Assembly (NCBI RefSeq): GCF_018835585.1
Contig: NZ_JAHGVE010000005.1
Location: forward strand, 62,001-126,000
Direction: 5' to 3'
DNA length: 64,000 bases
Origin: Pelorhabdus rhamnosifermentans
Lineage (GTDB): Bacteria > Bacillota > Negativicutes > UMGS1260
The notes under the pieces: model-generated
The model's input: the letters and a program-made list of their open reading frames with translations, nothing else
Database searches by the model: none
Told to the model about the DNA's origin: nothing
Part shown: piece after piece, positions 9,022-17,645 of the stretch
How the letters are laid out: the number at the start of each line of letters is the position of its first letter
Position numbering within the stretch: position 1 is the first letter of the stretch
Made by a program: the position numbers and the translations under genes

Positions 9022-11229
9022 TTACCAAACAAGGCGATAATTCATATCATAACTCCGGTGGTCAAACCAAAAACCACCACCATCATGAACAGTCCGCAAT
9101 CCATATTCAACACCGAACGTAAGCCAGGCTCTTTGTGCCAAACGATAACCGTATTCTAACCGATCATAAGGTGAAAAAGAAAAATTTTCGGGATGATCAC
9201 GAGACCATTCAAAATTCAACGTATTCTCCCAATAACCATTCGGAATCGTCCAGTGCTGCCGCCAGGAAACGCCATAATTTTCCCGCAAAGCCGGACTCTC
9301 ATAAGGCGTCACCTGGTCATTGATTATCTGTTGTTTAAAACGATTGCGGCTAAAATATACCGCCATACTACGAGCCGTATCCTCTTGATCATAATAGGTA
9401 TGTTCCCATTCACCGTCATAACCAAATGTCTGGTTGCCATCATTATAAGTAGAACGAGTAAGTCCAAACAAATAAGAATCCGTTTTACCCAATGATTTAT
9501 TATATTCCACCCGCTGGCTGGTCTGAAAAACACCCGCCGCAATCGCTGTCCCTTCATCGACAGGCAACCGATCTAATTTCAATGATAAATTGGCTTGATC
9601 ACCAAAATAGTGAGTATAGGCGGCATGATAGCCATTGGCATGAATATCGCCACTATAATGATACACCGCAGCTTCTAGCGCCTGACCCACATCTTGATAA
9701 CGAAACCCAGGCGACAGGGTTTTATAATGAGTATCGGCACCGAAATCAGCAATTTTTTTAGTGTCTGCACCGATCGTAAAAAGCAGCCGATCCGTCAGCC
9801 TCTGCTCACCACTCATGCCAAAATCTTTGATGTCGTTTCCCTTATAATCTTTTTGGACGCTCGTACTCATCATTCCTTGGCCTTGAGGACGCTCGGCAAA
9901 CTTTTCCACCGCCTGACCCACAATTGGCTTCCTAATGGATTGATTAGCTAACTGTCCTACCCCTTGGCGTGCCAATTGATAGTCACCAGCCTCTAAACTG
10001 TTCACAGCAAGCCCTGCACCTGCATTTGGCTGACTATTGGGCATTTTAGCTAGAGCGGCGTATTCTTCTGCTGCCTCACGAGGCATTCCCTTACTCGCAA
10101 GTAAACCAGCAAATTGTTGCCTGTACATACGGTTATCAGGAAATTTATGAATAACAAGCTGGAATAAAACCTTAGCTGTCCAGTAGCGCCCTTTTTCCAT
10201 AAACGCCGCCGCATCGCCGGCAGCGACAGGTGCAAACCCTGGATATTTTGTTAGCAAATTGTCGTACAAGACTTTTCCCTCGGCAACCTGCCCATCCAGC
10301 ATGGTAGCAAAAGCTAAACCACCTTGGACATCCTTTCGATTCACATCGTCCTGCTGACGTTCCAGAAGACTACGATAAAGGGTAATGGCTGACTTGGACT
10401 GGCCACTACGCAAATAGGAATCAGCCAAAGCTTGAATACCGTAAACAGGAATGGAATCTGTTTTAGGCCACAAGCGGCGTCCTTCTTTAATAGCTGTCGT
10501 ATAATCACCATTTAACCGCAAAGCAAAAATATAGTCGGCCTGCATAAACGGCGTAGCTGAACCATTGTCAATTGCTGGTTTCAAACAGGTAATTCCTTTA
10601 CCATAGTCACCATTTTGTATGTATAACGCAGCAACCTGCGCCCCAACTTGATTTTTCACCTTACTGTCTACTGCCAAATCCATGGCCCGTTCCAAATCGG
10701 CAGTACCTGCCTCAATATCACCCGCTAATAAATACATATTTCCGCGGCTAAGATAAACATCTGCATCTTGCGGATGTTCTGCCAAAATCTGTAAATAAAG
10801 GTCATCCGCTGCTGTCCTATCGCCTAAACGCATCAGGCTTTCAGCTTCCCAACGCTTAGCTTGACTATTACCTGTCTTAGCTACATCATGATACAACTGC
10901 GCAGCCATTTTAAAATGCTCCAACCGATAATAAGAACCAGCCACACTTAATCGAACATATTCCGGCCAATTCTCACCCGGATTTTTTTCAAATAAGGTAG
11001 TAGCCTGTTCATGCCTGCCAGCCCACCCCAGTACAACAATTTCATCCCAAAGGGCAACAGGAAGTCCCTGACTAGATAATCGCGTTAATTGTTCTAACGC
11101 TTCATCGTAACGTCCTGTCCGGGCTATAGCTACACTGTCCTCTTCCTGGCTGCGCAAGTCCCGCTCAGCTGCTTGTACACAAGTATTCATAAATGAAATT
11201 GAGAATATCAGCAATAACATACGCCACAT
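9022..11229 (-). CDS. pgaA: PgaA-type outer-membrane exopolysaccharide porin
   Basis: This 735-residue protein has a signal peptide (MWRMLLLIFSISFMNTCVQA), then tetratricopeptide repeats over about 25-440 (recurrent A...GDY..A pairs). It ends in a beta-barrel of about 270 residues closing with RLVW, an aromatic last residue as in outer-membrane proteins. This is the PgaA plan: TPRs recruit PgaB and the barrel exports deacetylated PNAG. ATG at 11229 was chosen because GAGAGGAG lies 8 nt upstream; the longer frame runs into the riboswitch terminator. It is the first gene of the operon and implies an outer membrane. Confidence 0.88.
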   Translation of the reverse strand: MWRMLLLIFSISFMNTCVQAAERDLRSQEEDSVAIARTGRYDEALEQLTRLSSQGLPVALWDEIVVLGWAGRHEQATTLFEKNPGENWPEYVRLSVAGSYYRLEHFKMAAQLYHDVAKTGNSQAKRWEAESLMRLGDRTAADDLYLQILAEHPQDADVYLSRGNMYLLAGDIEAGTADLERAMDLAVDSKVKNQVGAQVAALYIQNGDYGKGITCLKPAIDNGSATPFMQADYIFALRLNGDYTTAIKEGRRLWPKTDSIPVYGIQALADSYLRSGQSKSAITLYRSLLERQQDDVNRKDVQGGLAFATMLDGQVAEGKVLYDNLLTKYPGFAPVAAGDAAAFMEKGRYWTAKVLFQLVIHKFPDNRMYRQQFAGLLASKGMPREAAEEYAALAKMPNSQPNAGAGLAVNSLEAGDYQLARQGVGQLANQSIRKPIVGQAVEKFAERPQGQGMMSTSVQKDYKGNDIKDFGMSGEQRLTDRLLFTIGADTKKIADFGADTHYKTLSPGFRYQDVGQALEAAVYHYSGDIHANGYHAAYTHYFGDQANLSLKLDRLPVDEGTAIAAGVFQTSQRVEYNKSLGKTDSYLFGLTRSTYNDGNQTFGYDGEWEHTYYDQEDTARSMAVYFSRNRFKQQIINDQVTPYESPALRENYGVSWRQHWTIPNGYWENTLNFEWSRDHPENFSFSPYDRLEYGYRLAQRAWLTFGVEYGLRTVHDGGGFWFDHRSYDMNYRLVW

Positions 11230-11245
11230 GAAATAAACTCCTCTC

Positions 11246-11303
11246 AAAAAAAAATAGCCAAATGCAAAAAAATTCATAGAATTTTTTATTTTGCAACTTG
11301 GCT
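11246..11303 (-). terminator. Riboswitch expression platform: intrinsic terminator in the pga leader
   Basis: On the minus strand, AGCCAA..TGCAAAA..AAAAAATT pairs with AATTTTTTTGCA..TTGGCT, followed by nine uridines (11246-11254). The terminator's 5' arm (11289-11303) contains the 3' strand of the aptamer P1 helix and part of P3. Ligand-bound aptamer and terminator are therefore mutually exclusive, which predicts an ON switch. Confidence 0.8.
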
Positions 11304-11367
11304 GTCATAGAAATATCGTTAGACCCAGAGTTTTGCGTCCTTGGCTTTCGCGAAGTTTGCCCTCAAA
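11289..11367 (-). ncRNA. GEMM-I cyclic-di-GMP riboswitch aptamer
   Basis: Reading the minus strand from 11367, the GEMM-I landmarks appear in order. TTTGAGGGCAAAC (P1 5' strand and joining region) comes first, then a GCGAAAGC tetraloop hairpin (P2). Next come GGACGCAAA, GGGTCTAA opening P3, ATGACAGCC closing P3, and TTGCAAAA as the P1 3' strand. The GAAA tetraloop and its receptor region are both present. The run GGG before CAAAC has G at the position I align with the c-di-GMP-specific base; a cGAMP-type aptamer is not fully excluded by eye. It lies in the leader of pgaA. Confidence 0.9.
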
Positions 11368-11425
11368 TATTCACTTTTTTCTATTATCTTTTACATAACA
11401 TTACTTATTTTAGTTTCTAATAAAT

Positions 11426-11431
11426 ATTATA
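11426..11431 (-). promoter_or_regulatory. Likely -10 box of the pga operon
   Basis: TATAAT on the minus strand, about 60 nt upstream of the aptamer. No good -35 is visible at the standard distance, so this is only a candidate. Confidence 0.35.
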
Positions 11432-11564
11432 CACCATGATACATCAATCTACATTATACTATCTTTACAATATCATTATTTTTTTATTAATTCCATTAAA
11501 GTCCATAATTCCCAACTGAAAGTCCCAAGTTTGAATGAATTTTAAAGTTGAAAATATCCTCTCC

Positions 11565-12509
11565 CTACAAAGTATCTAGCATTTTTATATAATTCTTTAC
11601 AACTTTGCAAGAATCATCAAAATGTTGTTTTTCTTGTTCTTCAAGGTTTAATTCAATAATTTGTTCAATGCCTTGGCGTCCAATCACTGCGGGAACGCCA
11701 ACAGCAAGATCATACAAACCATATTCACCGGCTAAAATAACAGATAGAGGAATGACTTGCTCATCATCATTAAAAATCGAACGAACTAGATAGGCCAAAG
11801 CAATTCCAATACCAAAAGATGTTGACCCTTTCAAGGAAAAAATAGTCGGACCCGCACTAACAACCTCATGATAAATTTTTTCCAAATCGACTTGTTTCCT
11901 CAGTTTGTCATTCTCGACAAGCAATTGCAGTAAAGGTTTTCCCCCAACTGTTACATGCGACCAGACAATCACTTGGGAATCACCATGCTCTCCCATACAT
12001 AGACCATGGATGCTCACAGGTGCAACATTGAGATACCGAGCCAGAATCGTTTTTAGTCTGGCACTGTCTAACGAAGTTCCTGTACCAATAATCTGTTGCC
12101 GTGGCAAACCGGATTTTTTCCAGATCAAATAAGTAACAATATCTACAGGATTCGCGGCAACTAGAAAAATACCGTTAAATCCATTCTCCATCACTTGACT
12201 TACCACATTCTGCGTAATCTTGACAGCAGATGAGAAAAACTCCAGCCTTGATTTCGTCCCTGCCGGCGTTTTAGCCGCTGCCGTCATAACGATAATATCA
12301 GCATCCCGGCAATCTTTGTAGGTACCTAATCGGACTTTGCTACGACTATTCGAAAATCCCATGCAATGCGATAAATCCATCACTTCCCCACGTGTACGCT
12401 CCTCATTAATGTCAATCAGACATATTTCGTTACATACACCTTGGTTAATCATTGAAAAAGCGCAGCTTGTTCCAATCGTTCCTGCTCCGATAATAACAAC
12501 CTTTCCCAT
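11565..12509 (-). CDS. ldh: L-lactate dehydrogenase-like 2-hydroxyacid dehydrogenase
   Basis: This 314-residue NAD-dependent dehydrogenase of the LDH/MDH superfamily has a Rossmann motif GAGTIG (8-13), an aspartate after the second strand (LIDINE, D33), LDSAR (147-151) and the catalytic GEHGDS (H175). The mobile substrate loop reads AKTPAGTKSRLEFF. It keeps an arginine (R88) but differs from the QKPGETRLD of classical LDH, so another 2-oxoacid (for example 2-oxoisocaproate) is possible. It stands alone, with GGAGG upstream. Expected role: reducing pyruvate or a related oxoacid during fermentation. Confidence 0.8.
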   Translation of the reverse strand: MGKVVIIGAGTIGTSCAFSMINQGVCNEICLIDINEERTRGEVMDLSHCMGFSNSRSKVRLGTYKDCRDADIIVMTAAAKTPAGTKSRLEFFSSAVKITQNVVSQVMENGFNGIFLVAANPVDIVTYLIWKKSGLPRQQIIGTGTSLDSARLKTILARYLNVAPVSIHGLCMGEHGDSQVIVWSHVTVGGKPLLQLLVENDKLRKQVDLEKIYHEVVSAGPTIFSLKGSTSFGIGIALAYLVRSIFNDDEQVIPLSVILAGEYGLYDLAVGVPAVIGRQGIEQIIELNLEEQEKQHFDDSCKVVKNYIKMLDTL

Positions 12510-12740
12510 GGTACCTCATCCTCCAGTCAAAGATTTTACAAATTTTACTTCTCTATCTTTCAACCTATTTCCTCCAAACATAGCAATTGAAGCAGGAATC
12601 CCTACTTTAAAAATCAAATAATGTTATCAACTAAACCAATTAGAAAAAGTAAACAAATAGCATCCTAACCATCAAGTATTACATCAACCCTTTCCAACAA
12701 AAAATAAATTGTTTAATAAATAGAAAGCAGGGGTCATCAA

Positions 12741-13535
12741 ATGGAACTGACCATGTATTATTATTCAGCTACAGGAAACTCTCTTCATGTAACCAAAACG
12801 ATAGCCACCATGATAGACGGAAGCAAGCTGACAGCCATACCGGCATTAAACCGCGAGACAACTGTAACGCCAAGAACACAGAACATAGGACTCATTTTTC
12901 CCATGCATTATTTCGGATTACCCCCTATGCTCGAAGAATTTGTTAATAAATTAGACTTAACATCTGTAGACTATATTTTTGCCATTGTTACTTGCGGCGA
13001 TCATCATTTTGGCAGTTGTCTCCATGAATTGGGAAAAATACTACTGAAAAAAGATAAAAAATTAGCTGCCGGTTTTTATGTTGATATGATATCCAGTTAC
13101 GTACCACTATTTCCACTTCCTTCGCTAGAGAGGAGACAAAAGCTCTTAGCGAAAGCAGATAAGACCATTCAAAAAATTGCTGCTGTCCTTTCGAAGCAAG
13201 AACAGGCTATTGCCACCGAATATTTTTGGTTTCCTTGTTCCAAAATAAATCAGTATTGGAAAAAACGACTATTACCGAAGACGGACCGCAAATTTTCTGT
13301 TGCCGACACTTGCACAGCTTGCGGCTGCTGCGAAAAAGTCTGCCCTGCTTCGAATATTCGTTTAGTCGGAGGTAAGCCCATTTGGCGGCACCATTGTCAA
13401 GAATGTTTAGCTTGTTTCCATTTTTGTCCTGAGCAAAGTATTGAATTTGGATCGCGAACTCGTGGCAGAGAAAGATACCATCATCCAGAAATTACTGCAA
13501 CAGATATTATTAAATCAAAATCAGACCCTCAATAA
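12741..13535 (+). CDS. EFR1 family protein: flavodoxin-like domain plus two 4Fe-4S clusters
   Basis: This 264-residue cytoplasmic electron carrier has an N-terminal flavodoxin-like domain beginning MYYYSATGNSLHV (FMN phosphate-loop-like SATGNS at about 9-14). Its C-terminal ferredoxin domain has two CxxCxxCxxxC clusters (CTACGCCEKVCP and CQECLACFHFCP). This is the EFR1 arrangement common in anaerobic Firmicutes. The redox partners are unknown. It is monocistronic, ending at a bidirectional terminator, and the start follows GCAGGGG. Confidence 0.88.
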   Translation: MELTMYYYSATGNSLHVTKTIATMIDGSKLTAIPALNRETTVTPRTQNIGLIFPMHYFGLPPMLEEFVNKLDLTSVDYIFAIVTCGDHHFGSCLHELGKILLKKDKKLAAGFYVDMISSYVPLFPLPSLERRQKLLAKADKTIQKIAAVLSKQEQAIATEYFWFPCSKINQYWKKRLLPKTDRKFSVADTCTACGCCEKVCPASNIRLVGGKPIWRHHCQECLACFHFCPEQSIEFGSRTRGRERYHHPEITATDIIKSKSDPQ

Positions 13536-13562
13536 GCTCAGTATCCATGAATTTCACCAAAA

Positions 13563-13592
13563 AACCCTGTTTTCCAAATAGGAAGACAGGGT
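13563..13592. terminator. Bidirectional terminator
   Basis: AACCCTGT..TCC / GGA..ACAGGGTT, between the convergent EFR1 and PfpI genes. Confidence 0.75.
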
Positions 13593-13606
13593 TCATCTTA
13601 TATCGC

Positions 13607-14176
13607 TTAAATACTAATTTTAGCTCCCAACAAATCTACAAAGGCCCTTAACCAGCCAGGATGATCGGGCCAGGCTTGCGCTGTTACTAAATTACCACTT
13701 ACGACTACATGCTCATCCTTCCATTCGGCTCCAGCTAGTCTACACTCAGCAGCGCAAGCTGGGTAGGAAGTAACGGTTTTTCCTGCCAGAACTTTCGCTG
13801 GAGCCAAAAGCTGCGAACCATGACAAATAGCAGCAACGGGTTTCCCGGCAGCAAAGAAATTCTGCACTAATTTTACTGCTTCATCATACATGCGAATATA
13901 CTCAGGTGCACGTCCGCCAGGAACAACTAGGCCAACATAATTAGCTTCTTTGGCATCTTTCGCAGCAATATCTACGGTAATCCGATGCCCCGTCAGTTCT
14001 ACATAGGTGTCTAGTCCAATAAAATCGTGTGAAACAAGCTGAATCGTATCTCCTGCATTTTTGTTCGGCACAACAACATCTACTTGGTATCCAAGCATTT
14101 GAAGCGCCTGTTGCGGAACTTTAACCTCATAATCTTCGGCACAATCTCCAGTAAGCAAAAGAATTTTCTTTGCCAT
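13607..14176 (-). CDS. DJ-1/PfpI family protein
   Basis: This 189-residue protein belongs to the PfpI branch of the DJ-1 superfamily. It has the nucleophile elbow AICHGSQ (Cys near 118) followed by His, and the N-terminal acidic residue of the GDCAEDYE motif. Members are described as glyoxalases, deglycases or proteases acting on damaged proteins or metabolites. The sequence alone cannot choose between these. GAGGAGG precedes the start. Immediately upstream lies the C-terminal remnant of a LysR gene (14250-14372), perhaps its former regulator. Confidence 0.85.
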   Translation of the reverse strand: MAKKILLLTGDCAEDYEVKVPQQALQMLGYQVDVVVPNKNAGDTIQLVSHDFIGLDTYVELTGHRITVDIAAKDAKEANYVGLVVPGGRAPEYIRMYDEAVKLVQNFFAAGKPVAAICHGSQLLAPAKVLAGKTVTSYPACAAECRLAGAEWKDEHVVVSGNLVTAQAWPDHPGWLRAFVDLLGAKISI

Positions 14177-14249
14177 TTGTGATAACCTCCTCGATATGAT
14201 GATAGATAATCGTTCTATATTTGTTAGAAGTTTCCTGCAGGATCATATC

Positions 14250-14372
14250 TTAAAATTCAAAAGGAAAATCTTTAATAAAATCAATAAAAGCTTGCGAAGC
14301 AATGGATATGTATCGATGATTATTCCAGGCTAGTCCGGCTTGTATATGAAGAACATTACTCTCATTTCTTTT
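14250..14372 (-). pseudogene. C-terminal remnant of a LysR family regulator
   Basis: The minus-strand frame ending at 14250 reads HIQAGLAWNNHRYISIASQ then AFIDFIKDF. It matches the last 30 or so residues of the LysR protein at 874-1752 (IRAGIAWNSERYLSNASKAFIDF). Upstream it hits a TGA and no DNA-binding domain is left. This is a decayed paralogue lying between the PfpI and AEC genes. Confidence 0.7.
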
Positions 14373-14565
14373 TCAAGCTTTTGTATAGCAGAAAATAATA
14401 TTTATTATAACATCTATTTTAGATATTTTATATTTATAACCATGCGAGTTATAATAAAACAGTAAGTTTCAATAGTTATTTGCACATTACAAACTAATAG
14501 CTAGCCTTTATTATCAATAAGTCACAATAAAAGATTGATTCGGATCATAGGAAGTGAAAATAAAT

Positions 14566-15501
14566 ATGGTTTTCTTTCATGCACTGGAAGGTATATTCAG
14601 TATTATTATTATCGTTATGGTAGGATATTTTCTTACAATGAAACGGTGGTTTAACGAAGAGAATTCAAAATTTATTCCCAAGCTGGTAAATTACGTAGCA
14701 CTACCAACCTATATGTTATGGAATCTAACAAGCACTTTTGACAAAGAAAAACTACTATCCCTGCTCTATGGATTAGCTGTCCCTTTTTCTTCAATGATGC
14801 TATGTTGCATGATTGGCTTCGCTATCGCTAAAATATTAAAAATACCTGCGCAACGCAAAGGTGTTTTCTGTACGGTATTTTTTTGTTCCAATACCGTTTT
14901 TATTGGACTTCCCGTCAATTTGGCTTTATTTGGCGATAGCAGTACTCCCTATGTAATGTTATACTTTTTTATCAATACCCTCTTTTTTTGGACAATCGGA
15001 AATTACTGGATTGGAAAGGATGGCAATATTTCCGATGTGAAATTTATCAGTCTCAGCACGCTGCAACATATTTTTTCCCCGCCCTTTTTAGGGTTATTAT
15101 TTGCCTTAACAATCGTTTTGTTAGGAATTCCGCTGCCGGATTTTATAATAAATACCACAAAATATCTCGGCAATATGACAACACCTCTTTCACTAATTTT
15201 TATCGGCATTGTCATCTATGGGGTCAAAATGAAAGATATTCGTTTTGATAAAGAAGTCATTGCTATTTTAATTGGAAGATTTATTGTATCTCCCTTATCC
15301 GTTTTGTTTGTTGCTTCTTTTATTCCGCTCCCCCTATTGATGAAAAAAGTATTTGTCATTCAAGCGGCTCTACCGGCCATGACTCAAGTAACGATTATTG
15401 CCAAGGTGCATGAGGCGGACACAAAATATGCCGCCACGCTTACAGCCATCACGACACTTGCCTCAGCCATAGTCATTCCCATTTATATGCTCTCATTATG
15501 A
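14566..15501 (+). CDS. AEC (auxin efflux carrier) family transporter
   Basis: This membrane protein of about 311 residues has ten predicted helices and the family layout: two repeats, with polar breaks such as FFCSNTVFIGLPV and the C-terminal QAALPAMTQVTIIAK. AEC transporters move organic anions such as malate or lactate, and several sit near LysR regulators or malolactic genes. I prefer the ATG at 14566. A GTG at 14554 keeps the frame, but it falls directly on the only AGGAAG sequence. The lost LysR gene upstream (14250-14372) may once have controlled it. The substrate is unknown. Confidence 0.85.
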   Translation: MVFFHALEGIFSIIIIVMVGYFLTMKRWFNEENSKFIPKLVNYVALPTYMLWNLTSTFDKEKLLSLLYGLAVPFSSMMLCCMIGFAIAKILKIPAQRKGVFCTVFFCSNTVFIGLPVNLALFGDSSTPYVMLYFFINTLFFWTIGNYWIGKDGNISDVKFISLSTLQHIFSPPFLGLLFALTIVLLGIPLPDFIINTTKYLGNMTTPLSLIFIGIVIYGVKMKDIRFDKEVIAILIGRFIVSPLSVLFVASFIPLPLLMKKVFVIQAALPAMTQVTIIAKVHEADTKYAATLTAITTLASAIVIPIYMLSL

Positions 15502-15524
15502 CATGACAATATTCCGATGAATCA

Positions 15525-15561
15525 CAAAAGCTTCAAGAGTTCACTACTCTTGAAGCTTTTG
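15525..15561. terminator. Terminator, copy 1 of a repeated hairpin
   Basis: A perfect 16-bp stem, CAAAAGCTTCAAGAGT / ACTCTTGAAGCTTTTG, with a 5 nt loop. The same stem core recurs at 30226-30260 and 31565-31597. Confidence 0.85.
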
Positions 15562-15616
15562 TTAACCACTGCCATTCCATTGTACTTAATTAAATCGATT
15601 CAATGGGTACACCCGC

Positions 15617-17287
15617 TCAATTGCATTTACGTAATGGGTTGTCTCTACAGTAAAAATCTTTATTGACTCTGGTAAATATCTTAACTAACTCAGGATCAAA
15701 TTGAGTTCCTGCACACCTCACAAGCTCCTTTATTGCATCTTCATGGCCTAAGGATTTACGATAAGGACGGTCACTTGTCATAGCATCATAGGAATCAGCT
15801 ATGGCTACAATACGACATTCGATGGGAATTTGTTCCCCTTTGATTTCTAAAGGATACCCTTCACCGTTCCACCACTCATGATGCTTTAATATCCAATCTG
15901 CAATAGGCATCAGTTCGGTTGATGTCTGAGCAATCCGGTAACCAATCTCACAGTGGCGCTGGATTTGTTCTCGCTCATCTTGGTCCAAAGGCCCTGGCTT
16001 ATGCAGAATACGGTCCGAAATACCGATTTTCCCTACATCATGGAATTCAGCGAATAATTGAATATCAGCCAGCTTTGACTCTGGCAGGCCTGCCGCTATG
16101 GCAAAGCATGCTATGATGTTTTTCAACCTATCGCCATGAACTCCCGTATCATAATCTCGCGCCAATAACATTTTTTTGACAGTTTGTATGATAGAACCTT
16201 CCGTTCCGGCCTGATGGTACAATTTTTCCCGATACATTTTATCATCGGCTTCACGCAACAACTTGCGTAGGGATTTATCGACACCAGCAGAATAGGCATA
16301 GCCTGACGACATCTGCAGAGGAATGACAGACTCAGAATTTTTCGCATTTTCAGTCTGAATATTATCGCGAATGCACTTATATAAATCCTCCATATCATCC
16401 ATAGAAATTCCTTTCACAATAATGGCAAATTCATCGCCGCCGATTCTTGCAATAATGTCCTCCACTCGAAATGACGCTTGAAGAACTTTCGCGGTACGAA
16501 CCAACATGGAGTCGCCTTGTTCGTGGCCAAAAGTATCATTAACAAATTTTAATCCATCTATATCTACTGCAAACACGCCAAATTCACAGGCTATTTTGCC
16601 TTCTAAATCTGTAATCAATTTTTCAAAATACGTCCGATTATAAAGGCCTGTCATGGCATCGTGGTAACTTAAATACAGTAAATTTTCCTGTACTTGTCGG
16701 CTTTTTTCCAAATATTTCTTTGCTTGTTCATGTTCCTTTCGATAATAATTCAAAATTACAACATATACTACAACATTCGCTATAATGATAGTTACCAGCC
16801 CAATGAGAATGTCAATATATCTTTCGGCCTTACTAGAATAGCCAATGATAATAAATGGGTATTTATATTCCAAATAAACAAGACTACAAGATATAATGAT
16901 AAAAAGGCTAATGAAGGCAACTCTTTTAATACCTGAGAGTACAGTCGCTCCCATCAATGAAAACAATATAATATAGAATGGAATACTTCCTGAAATTCCT
17001 CCATTAAAAATCCATGCCGCAGGTATAATAATAAAGGATGAAATAATTAACGTCGAAATACAAAACCTATATTGTTTCTTTACAACAGAAAGATAGTGAA
17101 GACCGGACAGGACTGCACCGCTGATGAGACAAGTGAGCACTAATAATAAATCTAATCCAAGCAGATAATTGGTAATGGCACTCCATATAGCGATAATAAC
17201 ACCAAAAAATAATACGATGTTAAGAATCCGATGCTCCCTTGAAAATTGCGACTCTTCTCCAATTAACTTATGCAGTGGAATACCCAT
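15617..17287 (-). CDS. Membrane GGDEF / HD-GYP protein (c-di-GMP synthesis and hydrolysis)
   Basis: This 556-residue protein has about six N-terminal membrane helices (20-180), then a GGDEF domain with an intact GGDEF active site (283-287) and an RVED inhibitory I-site (274-277). A C-terminal HD-GYP phosphodiesterase domain follows, with HDVGKIG (416-422) and HHEWWNGEGYP (469-479). GGDEF makes c-di-GMP from GTP and HD-GYP breaks it down. Both look intact, so it may be bifunctional. No recognised sensor domain is visible apart from the membrane part. It lies 4 kb from the c-di-GMP riboswitch of the pga operon and could feed it. The ribosome site is weak. Confidence 0.92.
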   Translation of the reverse strand: MGIPLHKLIGEESQFSREHRILNIVLFFGVIIAIWSAITNYLLGLDLLLVLTCLISGAVLSGLHYLSVVKKQYRFCISTLIISSFIIIPAAWIFNGGISGSIPFYIILFSLMGATVLSGIKRVAFISLFIIISCSLVYLEYKYPFIIIGYSSKAERYIDILIGLVTIIIANVVVYVVILNYYRKEHEQAKKYLEKSRQVQENLLYLSYHDAMTGLYNRTYFEKLITDLEGKIACEFGVFAVDIDGLKFVNDTFGHEQGDSMLVRTAKVLQASFRVEDIIARIGGDEFAIIVKGISMDDMEDLYKCIRDNIQTENAKNSESVIPLQMSSGYAYSAGVDKSLRKLLREADDKMYREKLYHQAGTEGSIIQTVKKMLLARDYDTGVHGDRLKNIIACFAIAAGLPESKLADIQLFAEFHDVGKIGISDRILHKPGPLDQDEREQIQRHCEIGYRIAQTSTELMPIADWILKHHEWWNGEGYPLEIKGEQIPIECRIVAIADSYDAMTSDRPYRKSLGHEDAIKELVRCAGTQFDPELVKIFTRVNKDFYCRDNPLRKCN

Positions 17288-17645
17288 TTACTAACACCAT
17301 CCCTAACTAGTGACAAAAAGTTACTTGAAAGATCATTACTTAACACACTGTCATTTGAGTTCTCTACGATAGAGTTTATTCAACCTCATAATAATGTTCC
17401 CCTGCATGAGGCCTAAACCAAAAACTTCCTTAAAATAAATAACTGTTTCCCAATAAGCATGTGGGATTTTCCTTCTCCATAGAAAAAATGAGAACATCCT
17501 GAGAAAGTTCCGCTCGGAATTTTCTCAGGATGTTCTTTACAAATTAGGCCCTAAGAAAAACAAATGCAGGATTTCAGAACATCTACGCGAATTCACCTAA
17601 GAAAATGCACTAAGCTTGTACTTTCTGTTAAAGGAGTAGATCTCT
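17288..17645. other. Gene-free stretch with one strong hairpin
   Basis: No ORF with a plausible start is visible. The only structure I find is the hairpin at 17492-17535. The last 15 bases hold the AAAGGAG ribosome site of the next gene. Confidence 0.5.
17492..17535. terminator. Long perfect hairpin, likely terminator
   Basis: GAACATCCTGAGAAA / TTTTCTCAGGATGTTC around a loop of about 13 nt, followed by TTTAC on the plus strand and preceded by an A-run. Confidence 0.55.

Noticed and set aside
9135-9951. Several plus-strand frames inside pgaA
   Set aside because: Shadows of the well-supported minus-strand pgaA gene.
11289-11367. cGAMP-selective variant of the GEMM riboswitch
   Set aside because: The base I align to the specificity position is G, as in c-di-GMP aptamers. 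Alignment by eye leaves some doubt, so it is noted but not preferred.
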